DNA from: an uncultured Campylobacter sp.
GTDB taxonomy: Bacteria > Campylobacterota > Campylobacteria > Campylobacterales > Campylobacteraceae
NCBI RefSeq assembly: GCF_938045405.1
Contig: NZ_CALIMW010000057.1
Span: 1-64,000 of the forward strand
Reading direction: 5' to 3'
Length of the DNA: 64,000 nucleotides
The notes beneath the pieces were generated by a model. That model made no database searches, had not been told where the DNA came from, and was given only the letters and a program-made list of their open reading frames with translations. Both the position numbers and the translations under genes were made by a program. Numbering within the stretch: position 1 is the stretch's first letter; the number at the start of each line of letters is the position of its first letter. This document shows positions 43,651 to 52,625 of this stretch, one piece after another.

Positions 43651-44757
43651 ATGAGGGTATCTGAGATCGACACACCGGCGCTGCTGATTGATCGCGAAAT
43701 CGTGCTTCGCAACCTGCAAAAGATGCAAAACTACGCAAACGCCGCGGGCGTGAGCCTGCGTCCGCACACCAAAACGCACAAAATGCCCTATTTCGCGAAG
43801 CTGCAAGAAAGTATCGGCGCTGTGGGCATCACGGTCGCCAAAACGGGCGAGGCCGAGATCATGGCGGCAAACGGGCTGAAAGATATATTTATCGCAAACG
43901 AGATCGTGGGCGAGCTAAAATTTCAGCGCATCATCGCGCTTTTGCGCGCGGGGATAAACTTAAGCTTCGGCGTCGACAGCATAGAGCAGGCGGGCCTGAT
44001 AGAGCGCGCCTTTGAGCGCAGCGGCACGAAGGCCTGCGTGCTTGCCGAGATCGAAGTGGGCGAAAACCGCTCTGGCTTCGTAGAAAAGCAGGATTTCACG
44101 GCGTTTATAAAATTTATAAAAGGCTGTAAAAATATCGAATTTCGCGGCGTGTTCTCCCACGACGGTCACTCCTACAAAGCCGCCGATAAGAGCGAATGCG
44201 AGCGCATCCACCTAGCCGCGCAGCGCCGCACGCTGGAGTTTGCGGATATCGCGCGCGAGCTGGCTCTGCCCGCACGCGTCGTTAGTATCGGCTCGACGCC
44301 ATCGCTCATCAACGATTTTGAAATTTTAAAGGGCGTCACCGAGATCCGCCCGGGCACATATATCTTTATGGATGCCTCGCAGGCGCAGGCGTACGGCGAT
44401 TATTCGATGAACGCCGCGAGCATCCTTACGACCGTCATCAGCAGACCTACGGCGGATCGCATCATCACCGACGTCGGCGCCAAGGGGCTCACGCAGCAAA
44501 GGCGCACCGAGGGCTTTACGGCAACGCCCGGGCTCGGGCGCATAAAGGGTACGGAGGTGTGGGTAAATGGCGTTTACGACGAGCACGCGATCATCTACGA
44601 CAGAGCGCTACGAGACGCCGTGCGCGTGGGAGATCGGCTCGAAATTTATCCGAACCATATCTGCCCCGTCGTAAATTTACACGAGTTCGCCTACCTCGTT
44701 AGCGGCGGCGAGGTCGTAGAAAAGATCCCCGTGCTATGCAGAGGCAAGCTGCAATGA
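43651..44757 (+). CDS. D-serine dehydratase / D-threonine aldolase-like PLP enzyme
   Basis: A 368-residue alanine-racemase-fold enzyme. The PLP lysine is in RPHTKTHKMPY near residue 41. The C-terminal domain has NHICPVVNLHEFAY near 333-346; the His-X-Cys pair matches the zinc site of eukaryotic-type D-serine dehydratase, whereas D-threonine aldolases usually have His-X-Asp. It probably converts a D-hydroxy amino acid (D-serine to pyruvate, or D-threonine to glycine plus acetaldehyde). Standing alone, with long spacers on both sides. GGAGGGAG precedes the ATG. Confidence 0.82.
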   Translation: MRVSEIDTPALLIDREIVLRNLQKMQNYANAAGVSLRPHTKTHKMPYFAKLQESIGAVGITVAKTGEAEIMAANGLKDIFIANEIVGELKFQRIIALLRAGINLSFGVDSIEQAGLIERAFERSGTKACVLAEIEVGENRSGFVEKQDFTAFIKFIKGCKNIEFRGVFSHDGHSYKAADKSECERIHLAAQRRTLEFADIARELALPARVVSIGSTPSLINDFEILKGVTEIRPGTYIFMDASQAQAYGDYSMNAASILTTVISRPTADRIITDVGAKGLTQQRRTEGFTATPGLGRIKGTEVWVNGVYDEHAIIYDRALRDAVRVGDRLEIYPNHICPVVNLHEFAYLVSGGEVVEKIPVLCRGKLQ

Positions 44758-44900
44758 GCGGGTAAATTTTAAAGGTGCGGCGAGATAAAATTTAGCCTCT
44801 AATCTAGGGCGCGACCAAATTTAAGGCGCGAATTTATTGCCGCTCAGGCTGCGGCGCAAAGCGCGCCGAATTTGACGACGAAATTTAACGAAAGGTAAAA

Positions 44901-45341
44901 ATGAGGCTTTGGACGATAAGCTTTAAATATCTCGATGCAAAGGGGCTAGTCGCACTTTGGCGTGAGGCGCTGCTAGCCAAAAACGTGCTGGCTGGGCTTA
45001 CTAAGGGCTACAAAAATCACCCGCAGCTTGACCGCTTTTACGCGTATGAAAACGCGCTAGAGGCGATAAATGCGTATCTGGCGGAGGTTTATGCGCAGAG
45101 CTGCGCTCGCGGGTATAAATTTGATGCAGGAAAAGTTGGCGAATTTGACGAGCGAAATTTAGCCAAAATAGCCGTCACTCGCGGGCAGATAGAGTATGAA
45201 TTCGCATTTTTGCAAGAGAAGCTAAAATCACGCGACATCAAGGCTTACGAGCGAAATTTAAGCGTAAAAAATATAGAAATTGCGAGCATTTTTAAAGAGG
45301 TCGAAGGCGAAATCGAGCCGTGGGAAAAGGTGAAAATTTAG
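44901..45341 (+). CDS. Pyrimidine-dimer DNA glycosylase/endonuclease V-like (Pyr_excise family)
   Basis: A 146-residue protein beginning MRLWTISFKYLDAKGLVALWREALLA, followed by LTKGYKNHPQLDRFYAYENALEAINAYL. This N-terminal pattern is that of the bacterial relatives of phage T4 endonuclease V, which nick DNA at UV-induced cyclobutane dimers. The conserved arginine and glutamate of the fold (WRE; GQIEYE) are present. The role in cells not exposed to light may be repair of other bases. It is a single gene with no repair neighbours. Confidence 0.75.
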   Translation: MRLWTISFKYLDAKGLVALWREALLAKNVLAGLTKGYKNHPQLDRFYAYENALEAINAYLAEVYAQSCARGYKFDAGKVGEFDERNLAKIAVTRGQIEYEFAFLQEKLKSRDIKAYERNLSVKNIEIASIFKEVEGEIEPWEKVKI

Positions 45342-45774
45342 CGCCGTCGCGCTCTAGATTATTGGGCTTGCTTGAACAAATTTGATTAAAAACGCCAAAA
45401 TACATTACGTCGATTTCCCCTTAAATTTTACGTAAAAATCTCAAATTTACGATTAGTGGCGATTTGCCAAAAAGGCAAGCAATTTTATCCGCTTTGGCGA
45501 GAAATTATGGGCAATTCGTCAAATTTTAAAAGACGAACCTAACGTCAAATTCGCCTCTATTTTTAAAAATAAAAGCCGATCCGCAAAATCCCGCGCTTAA
45601 AATTTACTCGCAAGCGAGCAAATTCAGCCAAATTTTGCAAATCGGTAACTCTACTCCACTCTCATCTTAGTACCTACGAATGCTAAGCTTAAATCGCGAC
45701 TAGACCGGAGCTAAATTTAAACCCCAAGGCGAGCGCGCAAAAAAAATGGAGGCGCAAAGAATAAAATTTTAAAA
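45342..45774. other. 433-bp spacer, nothing identified
   Basis: Between two convergent genes (glycosylase and fhs). It holds scattered RAATTY words and a short inverted repeat (TACTCGCAAGCGAGCAAAT), but no gene or RNA I can support. Confidence 0.5.
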
Positions 45775-47421
45775 TCACGCCAGTCCGCTTATGAGCCCCT
45801 CGCTCGTGATCCTCATATTTAGCGCGTTAGGAGCCTTCGGCAGCCCCGGCATAAGCATTATCTTGCCGCAAACGGCGACGATGAAGCCCGCTCCCGTGCG
45901 GATCTGAAGATCTTTGACGCTGAGTTTAAAGCCGCGCGCCCGTCCGAGTGCCTTGGCATCGTCGCTGAAGCTATACTGCGTCTTTGCGATGCAGACGTTT
46001 AGCCGCTCAAGCCCCAAGGCCTTGATGTGCTGCAGCGCCTTTTGCGCCTCGGGCTCAAAAACGACCTCGCTCGCGCCGTAAATTTTAGTAGCGATCTTTT
46101 CGATCTTGCTCGCCGTATCGTCGCTAAGCTCGTAGGCGAATTTCAGCTCCTTAGCGCGCTCGCATTCATCTATGACGAGACGGGCTAGCTCAAGCGCGCC
46201 CTCGCCGCCTTTGGCGAAATTTTCGCAAATCGCCATCTGCACGCCGCGCTGCTTGCAATACTCGCGCACGAAAGCGATCTCCTCGTCGCTATCGAAGCTA
46301 AAGCGATTAAGCGCCACGACCGGATTTAGCCCGAAGTTTTGTAAAATTTCAATATGCCCGCCTAAATTTACGATGCCTTTTTGAAGCGCGGCAAGATCAG
46401 GGCTCGCGATACTTTCTTTATCCGCGCCGCCGTTGTATTTAAGCGAGCGGATCGTGCTAACTAACACCGCGGCGTCCGGAGCGATACCCGCGCGGCGGCA
46501 CTTGATGTCGATAAATTTTTCAGCCCCGAGCTCGCTTCCAAAGCCCGCCTCCGTCACGGCGTAATCGGCAAGACTTAGAGCTAACTTGCTCGCCATTATT
46601 GAGTTGCAGCCGTGCGCGATATTTGCAAAGGGTCCTCCGTGCACGAGCGCGGGCGTATGCTCAAGGCTTTGGATGAGATTTGGCTTCATCGCGTCTTTTA
46701 GCAGGATCGCCACGGCATCCGCGCAGCCCAGATCGCGCACGTATATAGGCTCTCCCTGCGTATCGTAGGCGACCATTATGTTTGCGATGTTTTGCTTAAG
46801 CTCGGCAAGATCGTTTGAGAGGCACAGCACTGCCATTATCTCGCTAGCCGCGGTGATATTAAAGCCGTCCTCGCGCTGCACTCCGTCAGTGCGCCCGCCC
46901 TGTCCTACGGTGATGTGGCGCAGCGCGCGGTCGTTCATATCCATGCAGCGCTTCCATAAAATTTTCTCGATCTTTAGCGGGTTTTCTTGATACAGCGAGT
47001 TATCGATAACCGCCGAAATGAGATTATTCGCGGAGGTGATCGCGTGAAAATCGCCGTTGAAGTGCAAATTTAGATCATCCATCGGCACCAGCTGCGAATA
47101 CCCGCCGCCGGCAGCCCCGCCTTTGATACCAAAAACCGGCCCCAGCGACGGCTCGCGCAGCGCAAGGCAGACGCTTTTGCCTAGACGCTTTAGCGCGTCG
47201 GCTAGACCGATGGAGGTCGTCGTCTTGCCCTCGCCAAACGGCGTCGGATTGGTCGCCGTGACCAAAATAAGCTTCGAAGCGCGCGATCGCGGCTTGATGT
47301 TTAGCTTGGCTTTGTAGTGGCCGTACAGCTCGATCTCATCCTCGCTAAGCCCCAAATTTTTCGCAACGTTTGAAATTTTATCCGGCCTCGCCGCATTTGC
47401 TATTTCGATATCGCTCAACAT
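45775..47421 (-). CDS. fhs: Formate-tetrahydrofolate ligase
   Basis: A 548-residue cytoplasmic enzyme that makes 10-formyl-tetrahydrofolate from formate, ATP and tetrahydrofolate. The P-loop-like TPFGEGKTTTSIGLADAL is near residues 60-77, and FGIKGGAAGGGYSQLVPM, HFNGDFHAITSANNL and VGQGGRTDGVQREDGF are hallmark blocks. Length is normal. The start ATG at 47421 is preceded by GGAGA. It links to FolC and one-carbon metabolism, and to use of formate as an electron and carbon source. It is monocistronic by spacing. Confidence 0.96.
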   Translation of the reverse strand: MLSDIEIANAARPDKISNVAKNLGLSEDEIELYGHYKAKLNIKPRSRASKLILVTATNPTPFGEGKTTTSIGLADALKRLGKSVCLALREPSLGPVFGIKGGAAGGGYSQLVPMDDLNLHFNGDFHAITSANNLISAVIDNSLYQENPLKIEKILWKRCMDMNDRALRHITVGQGGRTDGVQREDGFNITAASEIMAVLCLSNDLAELKQNIANIMVAYDTQGEPIYVRDLGCADAVAILLKDAMKPNLIQSLEHTPALVHGGPFANIAHGCNSIMASKLALSLADYAVTEAGFGSELGAEKFIDIKCRRAGIAPDAAVLVSTIRSLKYNGGADKESIASPDLAALQKGIVNLGGHIEILQNFGLNPVVALNRFSFDSDEEIAFVREYCKQRGVQMAICENFAKGGEGALELARLVIDECERAKELKFAYELSDDTASKIEKIATKIYGASEVVFEPEAQKALQHIKALGLERLNVCIAKTQYSFSDDAKALGRARGFKLSVKDLQIRTGAGFIVAVCGKIMLMPGLPKAPNALNMRITSEGLISGLA

Positions 47422-47559
47422 TTTCTCTCCTTAAATTTAAAATTTTATCGCGCTGTATTTACGCACCGCCTCTTTAAATCCGCGCATTAGCCGCTGCTAT
47501 GCGCACCTTGCCCACAAGCCGCGCAAAATCAAAGCTTGCAGGCGTGAAATTTGCCCCGG

Positions 47560-48318
47560 CTAAATTTCGATCTCGATGCCCACGGGGCAGTGGTCGCTGC
47601 CCATCACGTCGCTTAGGATGAAAGCGTCCTTTAGCCGCGAGCGCAAATTTGCCGAGATGAAAAAATAATCGATCCGCCAGCCTACGTTTTTGGCGCGCGC
47701 GTTAAAGCGGTAGCTCCACCACGAGTAGGCGTCCCGCAGCTCGCCGCGCACGGCACGGAAGGTATCGACGAAGCCCGCCGCCTCCACCTCATCGAGCCAC
47801 GCCCGCTCGATCGGCAAAAAGCCCGAGGTTTTGGAGTTTGCTTTTGGGTTTGCAAGATCGATCTCGCGGTGCGCGGTATTTACGTCGCCGCAAAATATCA
47901 CTCCGAGCCCCTGCTCCGCGAGGCTGCGCGCGTAGGCTAGGAATTTCGCGCAAAATTCCATCTTGTAGGCTAGCCGCGCCTCGTCCTTTTGGCCGTTGGG
48001 AAAGTAGATATTAAAAAGCACGACATCGCCGAAGCGGTGCTGCAGCACGCGCCCTTCGTCGTCTGGGAAAAACAGCGCCTTGCTCGTCTCGCTTTTAAAT
48101 TTCGCTAGGCTCGCCACGCCCGAATAGCCCGCGCGAGCGGCGGAATTTAGATCTATCTGAGAAAATCCGAGCTCATAAAGCCCTTTCGGAGCGTCCTTTT
48201 CGCTCACCTTGATCTCTTGCAAGCCCAAAAAATCGGGGTTTTGCTCCGCAAGCCACGCAAAGCCGTCTTTGCCGAGCACTGCGCGCAGTCCGTTTACATT
48301 CCAACTAATCAGTTTCAA
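47560..48318 (-). CDS. xth: Exodeoxyribonuclease III (AP endonuclease)
   Basis: A 252-residue enzyme of the exonuclease III family that cuts DNA 5' of abasic sites. Motifs: SWNVNGLRAV near the N-terminus, LGLQEIKVSE with the metal-binding glutamate near 31-40, FCGDVNTAHREIDL near 142-155, WWSYRFNARAKNVGWRIDYFF near 200-220 and MGSDHCPVGIEI at the end. TTG at 48318 is chosen: AAGG lies seven bases upstream and the protein then begins with the strand KLISWNVNG. It shares a divergent promoter region with dgkA. Confidence 0.94.
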   Translation of the reverse strand: MKLISWNVNGLRAVLGKDGFAWLAEQNPDFLGLQEIKVSEKDAPKGLYELGFSQIDLNSAARAGYSGVASLAKFKSETSKALFFPDDEGRVLQHRFGDVVLFNIYFPNGQKDEARLAYKMEFCAKFLAYARSLAEQGLGVIFCGDVNTAHREIDLANPKANSKTSGFLPIERAWLDEVEAAGFVDTFRAVRGELRDAYSWWSYRFNARAKNVGWRIDYFFISANLRSRLKDAFILSDVMGSDHCPVGIEIEI

Positions 48319-48345
48319 ATTTAGCCTTTGGCGCAAAAATTTTGG

Positions 48346-48355
48346 TATGATTATA
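48346..48355. promoter_or_regulatory. Overlapping divergent -10 elements of xth and dgkA
   Basis: On the minus strand TATAAT (48355-48350) faces xth. On the plus strand TGGTATGAT gives an extended -10 TATGAT (48346-48351) for dgkA. The two boxes share two bases, so polymerase can occupy only one at a time. Confidence 0.55.
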
Positions 48356-48385
48356 CGAAATTTTGACTAAATTTAAAGGAAAATT

Positions 48386-48748
48386 ATGCGCAATCAGCCC
48401 AAATACCGATTTTTTGCCAACTGGGGCTACGCGATGGCGGGTCTTGCCGAGATGCTGTGCAGCGAGCGTAGCTTTAGACTCGAGCTTTGCGTGTTCGTCC
48501 CGCTTCTGCTGTCGCTATTTTTTTGGAATTTCGGCGCGGTACTAAATCTATTTTTGATCTTCGGCGCGGTCTTTACGCTCACAACCGAGTGCATAAACTC
48601 CGCCATTGAGCGTGCGGTCGATCTTGCCACGAGCGAAATCCACCCGCTAGCCAAGGGCGCTAAAGATACCGCAAGCACGGCCGTGATGATGAGCCTATTT
48701 CTCAACGCCGCGCTGTGGGGATATGCGCTTATCGGTAAATTCTTTTAA
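48386..48748 (+). CDS. dgkA: Diacylglycerol kinase
   Basis: A 120-residue inner-membrane enzyme with three membrane segments that recycles diacylglycerol to phosphatidic acid. The catalytic block TTECINSAIERAVDLAT is at about residues 71-87, and HPLAKGAKDTASTAVMM near 91-107 completes the site. AAAGGA precedes the ATG. Confidence 0.95.
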   Translation: MRNQPKYRFFANWGYAMAGLAEMLCSERSFRLELCVFVPLLLSLFFWNFGAVLNLFLIFGAVFTLTTECINSAIERAVDLATSEIHPLAKGAKDTASTAVMMSLFLNAALWGYALIGKFF

Positions 48749-48772
48749 TCGCGTGATTGCAAATTTCGCGAT
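48748..48772 (+). terminator. Weak hairpin after dgkA
   Basis: ATCGCG (48748-48753) and CGCGAT (48767-48772) can pair around a 13-base loop that contains AAATTT. Followed by AAAAGATT, with no strong T-tract. It begins at the dgkA stop. Confidence 0.3.
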
Positions 48773-49129
48773 AAAAGATTTAAATCGCTGCAACGCAGAG
48801 TTTTTTTGGCGAGTGCGGAATTTGCAAGCCACTTGAGTCGTTGATCGTCCACGCCTGCAACCCAAACACGACCCTGCGTGATATTGAAATTTTAAAATCC
48901 GAAATTTGCTTTAAATTTAAACTCTCCTGTGCGCGAAAATTTTAATATTCGCTCGGCTCTTAAAATTTTAAAATAGCTTTTAAAAATTTCTATAGATAAA
49001 TCATTCAAGCAAATTTTACGCCGTAAAATTTTAGCTATAAAATTATAACGACTTTCAAGATGCTTTAATACAATTTTCATTAAAATCACGCCGTCTTAAT
49101 TAAAATAATTTTCAAAAAAAAGGAAAATT
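48749..49129. other. 380-bp spacer, AT-rich promoter region
   Basis: The right half is strongly AT-rich, with TACAAT at 49069-49074 as a possible -10 for the following iron-uptake pair. I looked for a Fur box and saw only TTAAAATAATTTTCA (about 49090-49105), which is a poor match. AAAAGG precedes the TTG start. Confidence 0.5.
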
Positions 49130-50272
49130 TTGTCTAAATCCTTTCGCAAAATCTCGCGCAAATTTCATTTGTGGCTATCTTTGATATTTTGCATACCCCT
49201 TATAATCGTATCCGCAAGCGGCTCGGTCTTAGTCTATGCGGAGCGGATCGATGAAGCTTTGCTGAAAGACAAGGTGTTTAGGACCCAAGAAAGCGTGGCG
49301 AAATTCCCCGTTAGAATGAAATTCAGCGCTTTGCAATCCGAGATAAAATCCAAATTTAAAGAGTACGCGATCATGGGCTGGAGCATCGCGCAAGATCCTT
49401 TAAAGACCGATAAAATCAGACTTTCCTCTCAGAAACTGCAAAAGCGGATCATAATTTACTTAGACGCTTTTAGCGGCGAGATTAAAGGCGCGCCCATGCC
49501 GCGAGATGAGGGCTTTATCGGCGCGATAAATAAACTGCACGCGGAGCTGTTTTTAGGTCGCGGCGGTAGAATTTTTACGGGTATCGTGGGGCTTAGCGCG
49601 CTACTTATCGGCATTAGCGGCTTTTTTATCTACAAAAAATTTTGGCAAAACTTATTCTCGCTGAGGCTAGATCGGGCCATATATTTTATGCGCGGCACTC
49701 ACCGCCTAATCGGAGTCGCGAGCACTCCCGTAATGTTTGCTATAGCTATAAGCGGAGCATGGTGGGAGCTAAGGGCGGTAACTTACAAGCCGCTCGCAAA
49801 TCCATGCGGCGCGGTCTTGCAGAATTTTAAGACCGAGCAAAATTCCACCGTCGCAGCATCAAACGGGGCGGTAAGCATGAAAGCGGTGCAAAATCTTGCG
49901 ACGCTAGATGAGGCTTTAGCGCGGATAGCGGTTAAATTTAAAGAATTTCGCTCCACCTATATCGCCTTTCCGCTCTGTCCGGGCGGCGCTTTTACCGTAT
50001 ACGGCTTCGAGGCGGGGCAAAACCCGCTGCAAAGCCCTTACGCGAGCCGTATCACGATATCAGATACAGGCGAAATTTTAAAAGCGGACTTTATAAACGA
50101 TGCGGATTTTTCGGACAAACTTCAAGACGGCTTTCGTCGCGCCCATGCGGGCTCATACGGCGCAATAACGAAGCTTATATGGTTTTTAGCGGGGCTTGCG
50201 CCCCTATTTTTAAGCATTTGCGGATTTTACATAACCCTAAAAAATAGAAATTCTAAAAGGAGAAAGTTATGA
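49130..50272 (+). CDS. PepSY-associated membrane protein of the TonB-receptor operon
   Basis: A 380-residue PepSY-TM protein with four membrane segments (about 15-35, 145-165, 193-213 and 350-370). INKLHAELFLGRGGRIFTGI and MRGTHRLIGVASTPVMFAIAISGAWWEL hold the conserved histidines that may bind haem. The C-terminal part FRRAHAGSYGAITKLIW also fits. It starts with TTG after AAAAGG and overlaps the receptor gene by ATGA. The pairing suggests that it reduces or helps import the ferric siderophore taken up by the receptor. Similar in layout to the protein encoded at 37850-39010 but not a recent duplicate. Confidence 0.83.
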   Translation: MSKSFRKISRKFHLWLSLIFCIPLIIVSASGSVLVYAERIDEALLKDKVFRTQESVAKFPVRMKFSALQSEIKSKFKEYAIMGWSIAQDPLKTDKIRLSSQKLQKRIIIYLDAFSGEIKGAPMPRDEGFIGAINKLHAELFLGRGGRIFTGIVGLSALLIGISGFFIYKKFWQNLFSLRLDRAIYFMRGTHRLIGVASTPVMFAIAISGAWWELRAVTYKPLANPCGAVLQNFKTEQNSTVAASNGAVSMKAVQNLATLDEALARIAVKFKEFRSTYIAFPLCPGGAFTVYGFEAGQNPLQSPYASRITISDTGEILKADFINDADFSDKLQDGFRRAHAGSYGAITKLIWFLAGLAPLFLSICGFYITLKNRNSKRRKL

Positions 50273-52404
50273 AGAAAGTATCTCTTTCGCTCGTAGTCGC
50301 ATTAAATATGCTAACTTCGCTTTATGCGGAAAATAACGCCACTGCGAGCACCCCGGAGGACTTAGGCACCATAGAAGTGCAAGATACCCAAAAGCTCCGT
50401 CGCGACGACAGAGATTATGAGGCTAGAAAGCTCGTTAAAAGTACCACCAGGCTCGATCTTACGGCGAGAGAAACGCCCCAGTCTCTTACCGTGGTGACCG
50501 AAGCCAAGCTAAAAGATATGGGGATAACCGATTATCAGGTGCTGATGCGAAATATCGCGGGCATTACGAGCGGGCGTTGGGATGAGAGGCTCTATCCTAC
50601 GGCGCGCGGATTTAGCATAGATTATTATCTGCTTGATTCGATGCCTAGCTTCGGAGGTTTTAGCCTCGGGGCGAACGATCTAAATTTGCTACCGTATGAG
50701 CGCGTCGAGGTCGTAAAGGGCGCGAACGGATTATTAGCAGGCGCAGGAAATCCTGCCGCGAGTTTAAATTTTATCCGTAAGCACGCAGATTCCACCATCC
50801 CAAAAGGTTATATAAGTCTAAACGGCGGCTCATACGACAAATACGGGCTTAAAACCGATGTGCAAAGCCCACTCAATCAAAGCGGTTCGGTGCGCGGACG
50901 CCTAGCGTTTATGCATGAACGATCGCACTCCTATATGGACTATTACAATCGTCGCAATACTGCCGTTTATGGCGTATTAGATATCGATGTAACAGACGAT
51001 TCAAGGCTGAGCTTTGGCTCATTTTATCAGACTCTACGCCGACATGGCACGCGCTGGGGCGGAATGCCCGCGTTTAACTCGGATGGTACGCGCACGCACT
51101 TCGGCAAAAACAAAATTTTCTCTCAGCCTTGGACGCGATACGACATCTCTACGCTTGATTTTTATGCCGATTTTAAACAATATTTCTCAAACGAGGCGAG
51201 TTTAAGCTTGAGTTATTCGTTTCGTCGCGCTCATACCGATTCAAATTTGCTCTATTATGGCGGCAGGGTAGGCCCTGGCGGCATCGGAAACGTCGCCGAT
51301 CTTAGCGTTTATGCTAACAAGCGCGAAGAGAATATACACAATATCGATGCCTATGTGAATATCCCTTATGAATTTTTCGAACAAGATCATGAATTTGTAT
51401 TTGGTGTGATGTATAATCTTTACAAAAAAGGATCTGATAACGTAAGTAGCTACTGGAATAGTCGAAACACTCCGGCAGGCCTTGCTTATGCCGCGCGTAC
51501 TAGAATAAATTTTAACGACCTTCATATTGAAGATCCACGCTTACCGTATGTAGATCAAAATAATGCCGATCGAACTATTCAAAAAGCAATTTATGCCGCG
51601 AATAAACTCTCAATCACCGAGGATTTAAAGCTCTTATTAGGAACGCGGATGAGTTACTATAAATATAAAATTACAGGTGGAGCAGATAATAGAAATTTTA
51701 CCCGCGAAATTACTCCATATGCAGGGATCACCTATGATTTAGACGATCATCATACCCTTTATGCAAGTTATACGAGTATTTTTAAACCTCAAACCTACAA
51801 GGACAAAAACAATAAATATCTTGATCCCATCCAAGGCAAGGACTACGAAGCGGGCATCAAAGGCGAGTATTTTGACGGCGATCTGCAAGCAAGCCTGGGC
51901 GTTTTTAAGATCATCCAAGATAAGCTCGGCATCCGCACCGACGAGTATATCACGGGCACAAATTCCTACGCTTACAGGCAGGGTCGCGGAGTAACCAGCA
52001 GGGGCTTTGAAGCGGATGTAAACGGTAAAATTACCGATGCACTAAGCCTAAGCATAGGGCTAGCGCACTACAAAGCCAAAGATGCTGACGGCAATATCTA
52101 CGCCAACGACTCCTCCCGCACCAGCGCAAATCTTTTTGCAAAATATGAGATCGGCACATTTAGAATCGGCGCAGGCGCGATGTATCGCTCAAAGATTTAT
52201 TCCGACTCGCCATACGGCAGGATCGAGCAGAAAGCCTACACGATTGCAAACGTAATGCTAGGCTACAAAGCGAGTAAAAACCTAGATGTGCAGCTAAACG
52301 TCGATAACATAACCGATAAGCGCTATTTTGAGGGTATCGGTTCTAATCGAATGATCTACGGCGATCCGCGCACCTTCAATCTAAGCCTTACGTATAACTT
52401 TTGA
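50269..52404 (+). CDS. TonB-dependent ferric siderophore receptor
   Basis: A 711-residue outer-membrane receptor. Signal peptide (SLSLVVALNMLTSLYA), a possible TonB box region (DLGTIEVQDTQ) near 32-42, plug domain (about 60-165: TARETPQSLTVVTEAKLKDM, NAGITSG-like block NIAGITSGRWDERLY, LLPYERVEVVKGANGLLAG), and a 22-strand barrel ending in ...SLTYNF with a terminal Phe. The motif set is that of the hydroxamate/coprogen/pyoverdine-type receptors (FhuE/FoxA/FpvA group). Ligand unknown. RAATTY is about half as dense as in housekeeping genes here, so this gene may have arrived later. It is coupled to the PepSY gene. Confidence 0.9.
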   Translation: MKKVSLSLVVALNMLTSLYAENNATASTPEDLGTIEVQDTQKLRRDDRDYEARKLVKSTTRLDLTARETPQSLTVVTEAKLKDMGITDYQVLMRNIAGITSGRWDERLYPTARGFSIDYYLLDSMPSFGGFSLGANDLNLLPYERVEVVKGANGLLAGAGNPAASLNFIRKHADSTIPKGYISLNGGSYDKYGLKTDVQSPLNQSGSVRGRLAFMHERSHSYMDYYNRRNTAVYGVLDIDVTDDSRLSFGSFYQTLRRHGTRWGGMPAFNSDGTRTHFGKNKIFSQPWTRYDISTLDFYADFKQYFSNEASLSLSYSFRRAHTDSNLLYYGGRVGPGGIGNVADLSVYANKREENIHNIDAYVNIPYEFFEQDHEFVFGVMYNLYKKGSDNVSSYWNSRNTPAGLAYAARTRINFNDLHIEDPRLPYVDQNNADRTIQKAIYAANKLSITEDLKLLLGTRMSYYKYKITGGADNRNFTREITPYAGITYDLDDHHTLYASYTSIFKPQTYKDKNNKYLDPIQGKDYEAGIKGEYFDGDLQASLGVFKIIQDKLGIRTDEYITGTNSYAYRQGRGVTSRGFEADVNGKITDALSLSIGLAHYKAKDADGNIYANDSSRTSANLFAKYEIGTFRIGAGAMYRSKIYSDSPYGRIEQKAYTIANVMLGYKASKNLDVQLNVDNITDKRYFEGIGSNRMIYGDPRTFNLSLTYNF

Positions 52405-52412
52405 CCCAAATA

Positions 52413-52463
52413 GTCGCGGCGGAATTTGTCTAGTGCTTAGCTCTAATAGAATTCCATCGCGAC
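52413..52463 (+). terminator. Inverted repeat after the TonB receptor gene
   Basis: GTCGCGGCGGAATT (52413-52426) pairs with AATTCCATCGCGAC (52450-52463) at 12 of 14 positions around a 23-base loop. It starts 8 bp after the stop codon, as a terminator would, although no T-run follows. Each arm carries a GAATT core of the RAATTY hexamer. Confidence 0.45.
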
Positions 52464-52625
52464 GCCATAGATAAATGGCAAATTAAGCCTAAATTTCGTA
52501 AAATCACCGCTAAGACGCGAGGTCGCGTAATACGTTTAAAGGCAAACGATGCAAAGTTCAACCCCATAAATCCCGCTAAATTTAAACCAAATCAACCATC
52601 AAATTTAAATTTAACGGAGACAACC

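Noticed and set aside
49085..49110. Fur box upstream of the PepSY/TonB-receptor operon
   Set aside because: The AT-rich words only loosely match GATAAT/ATTATC; too weak to annotate.
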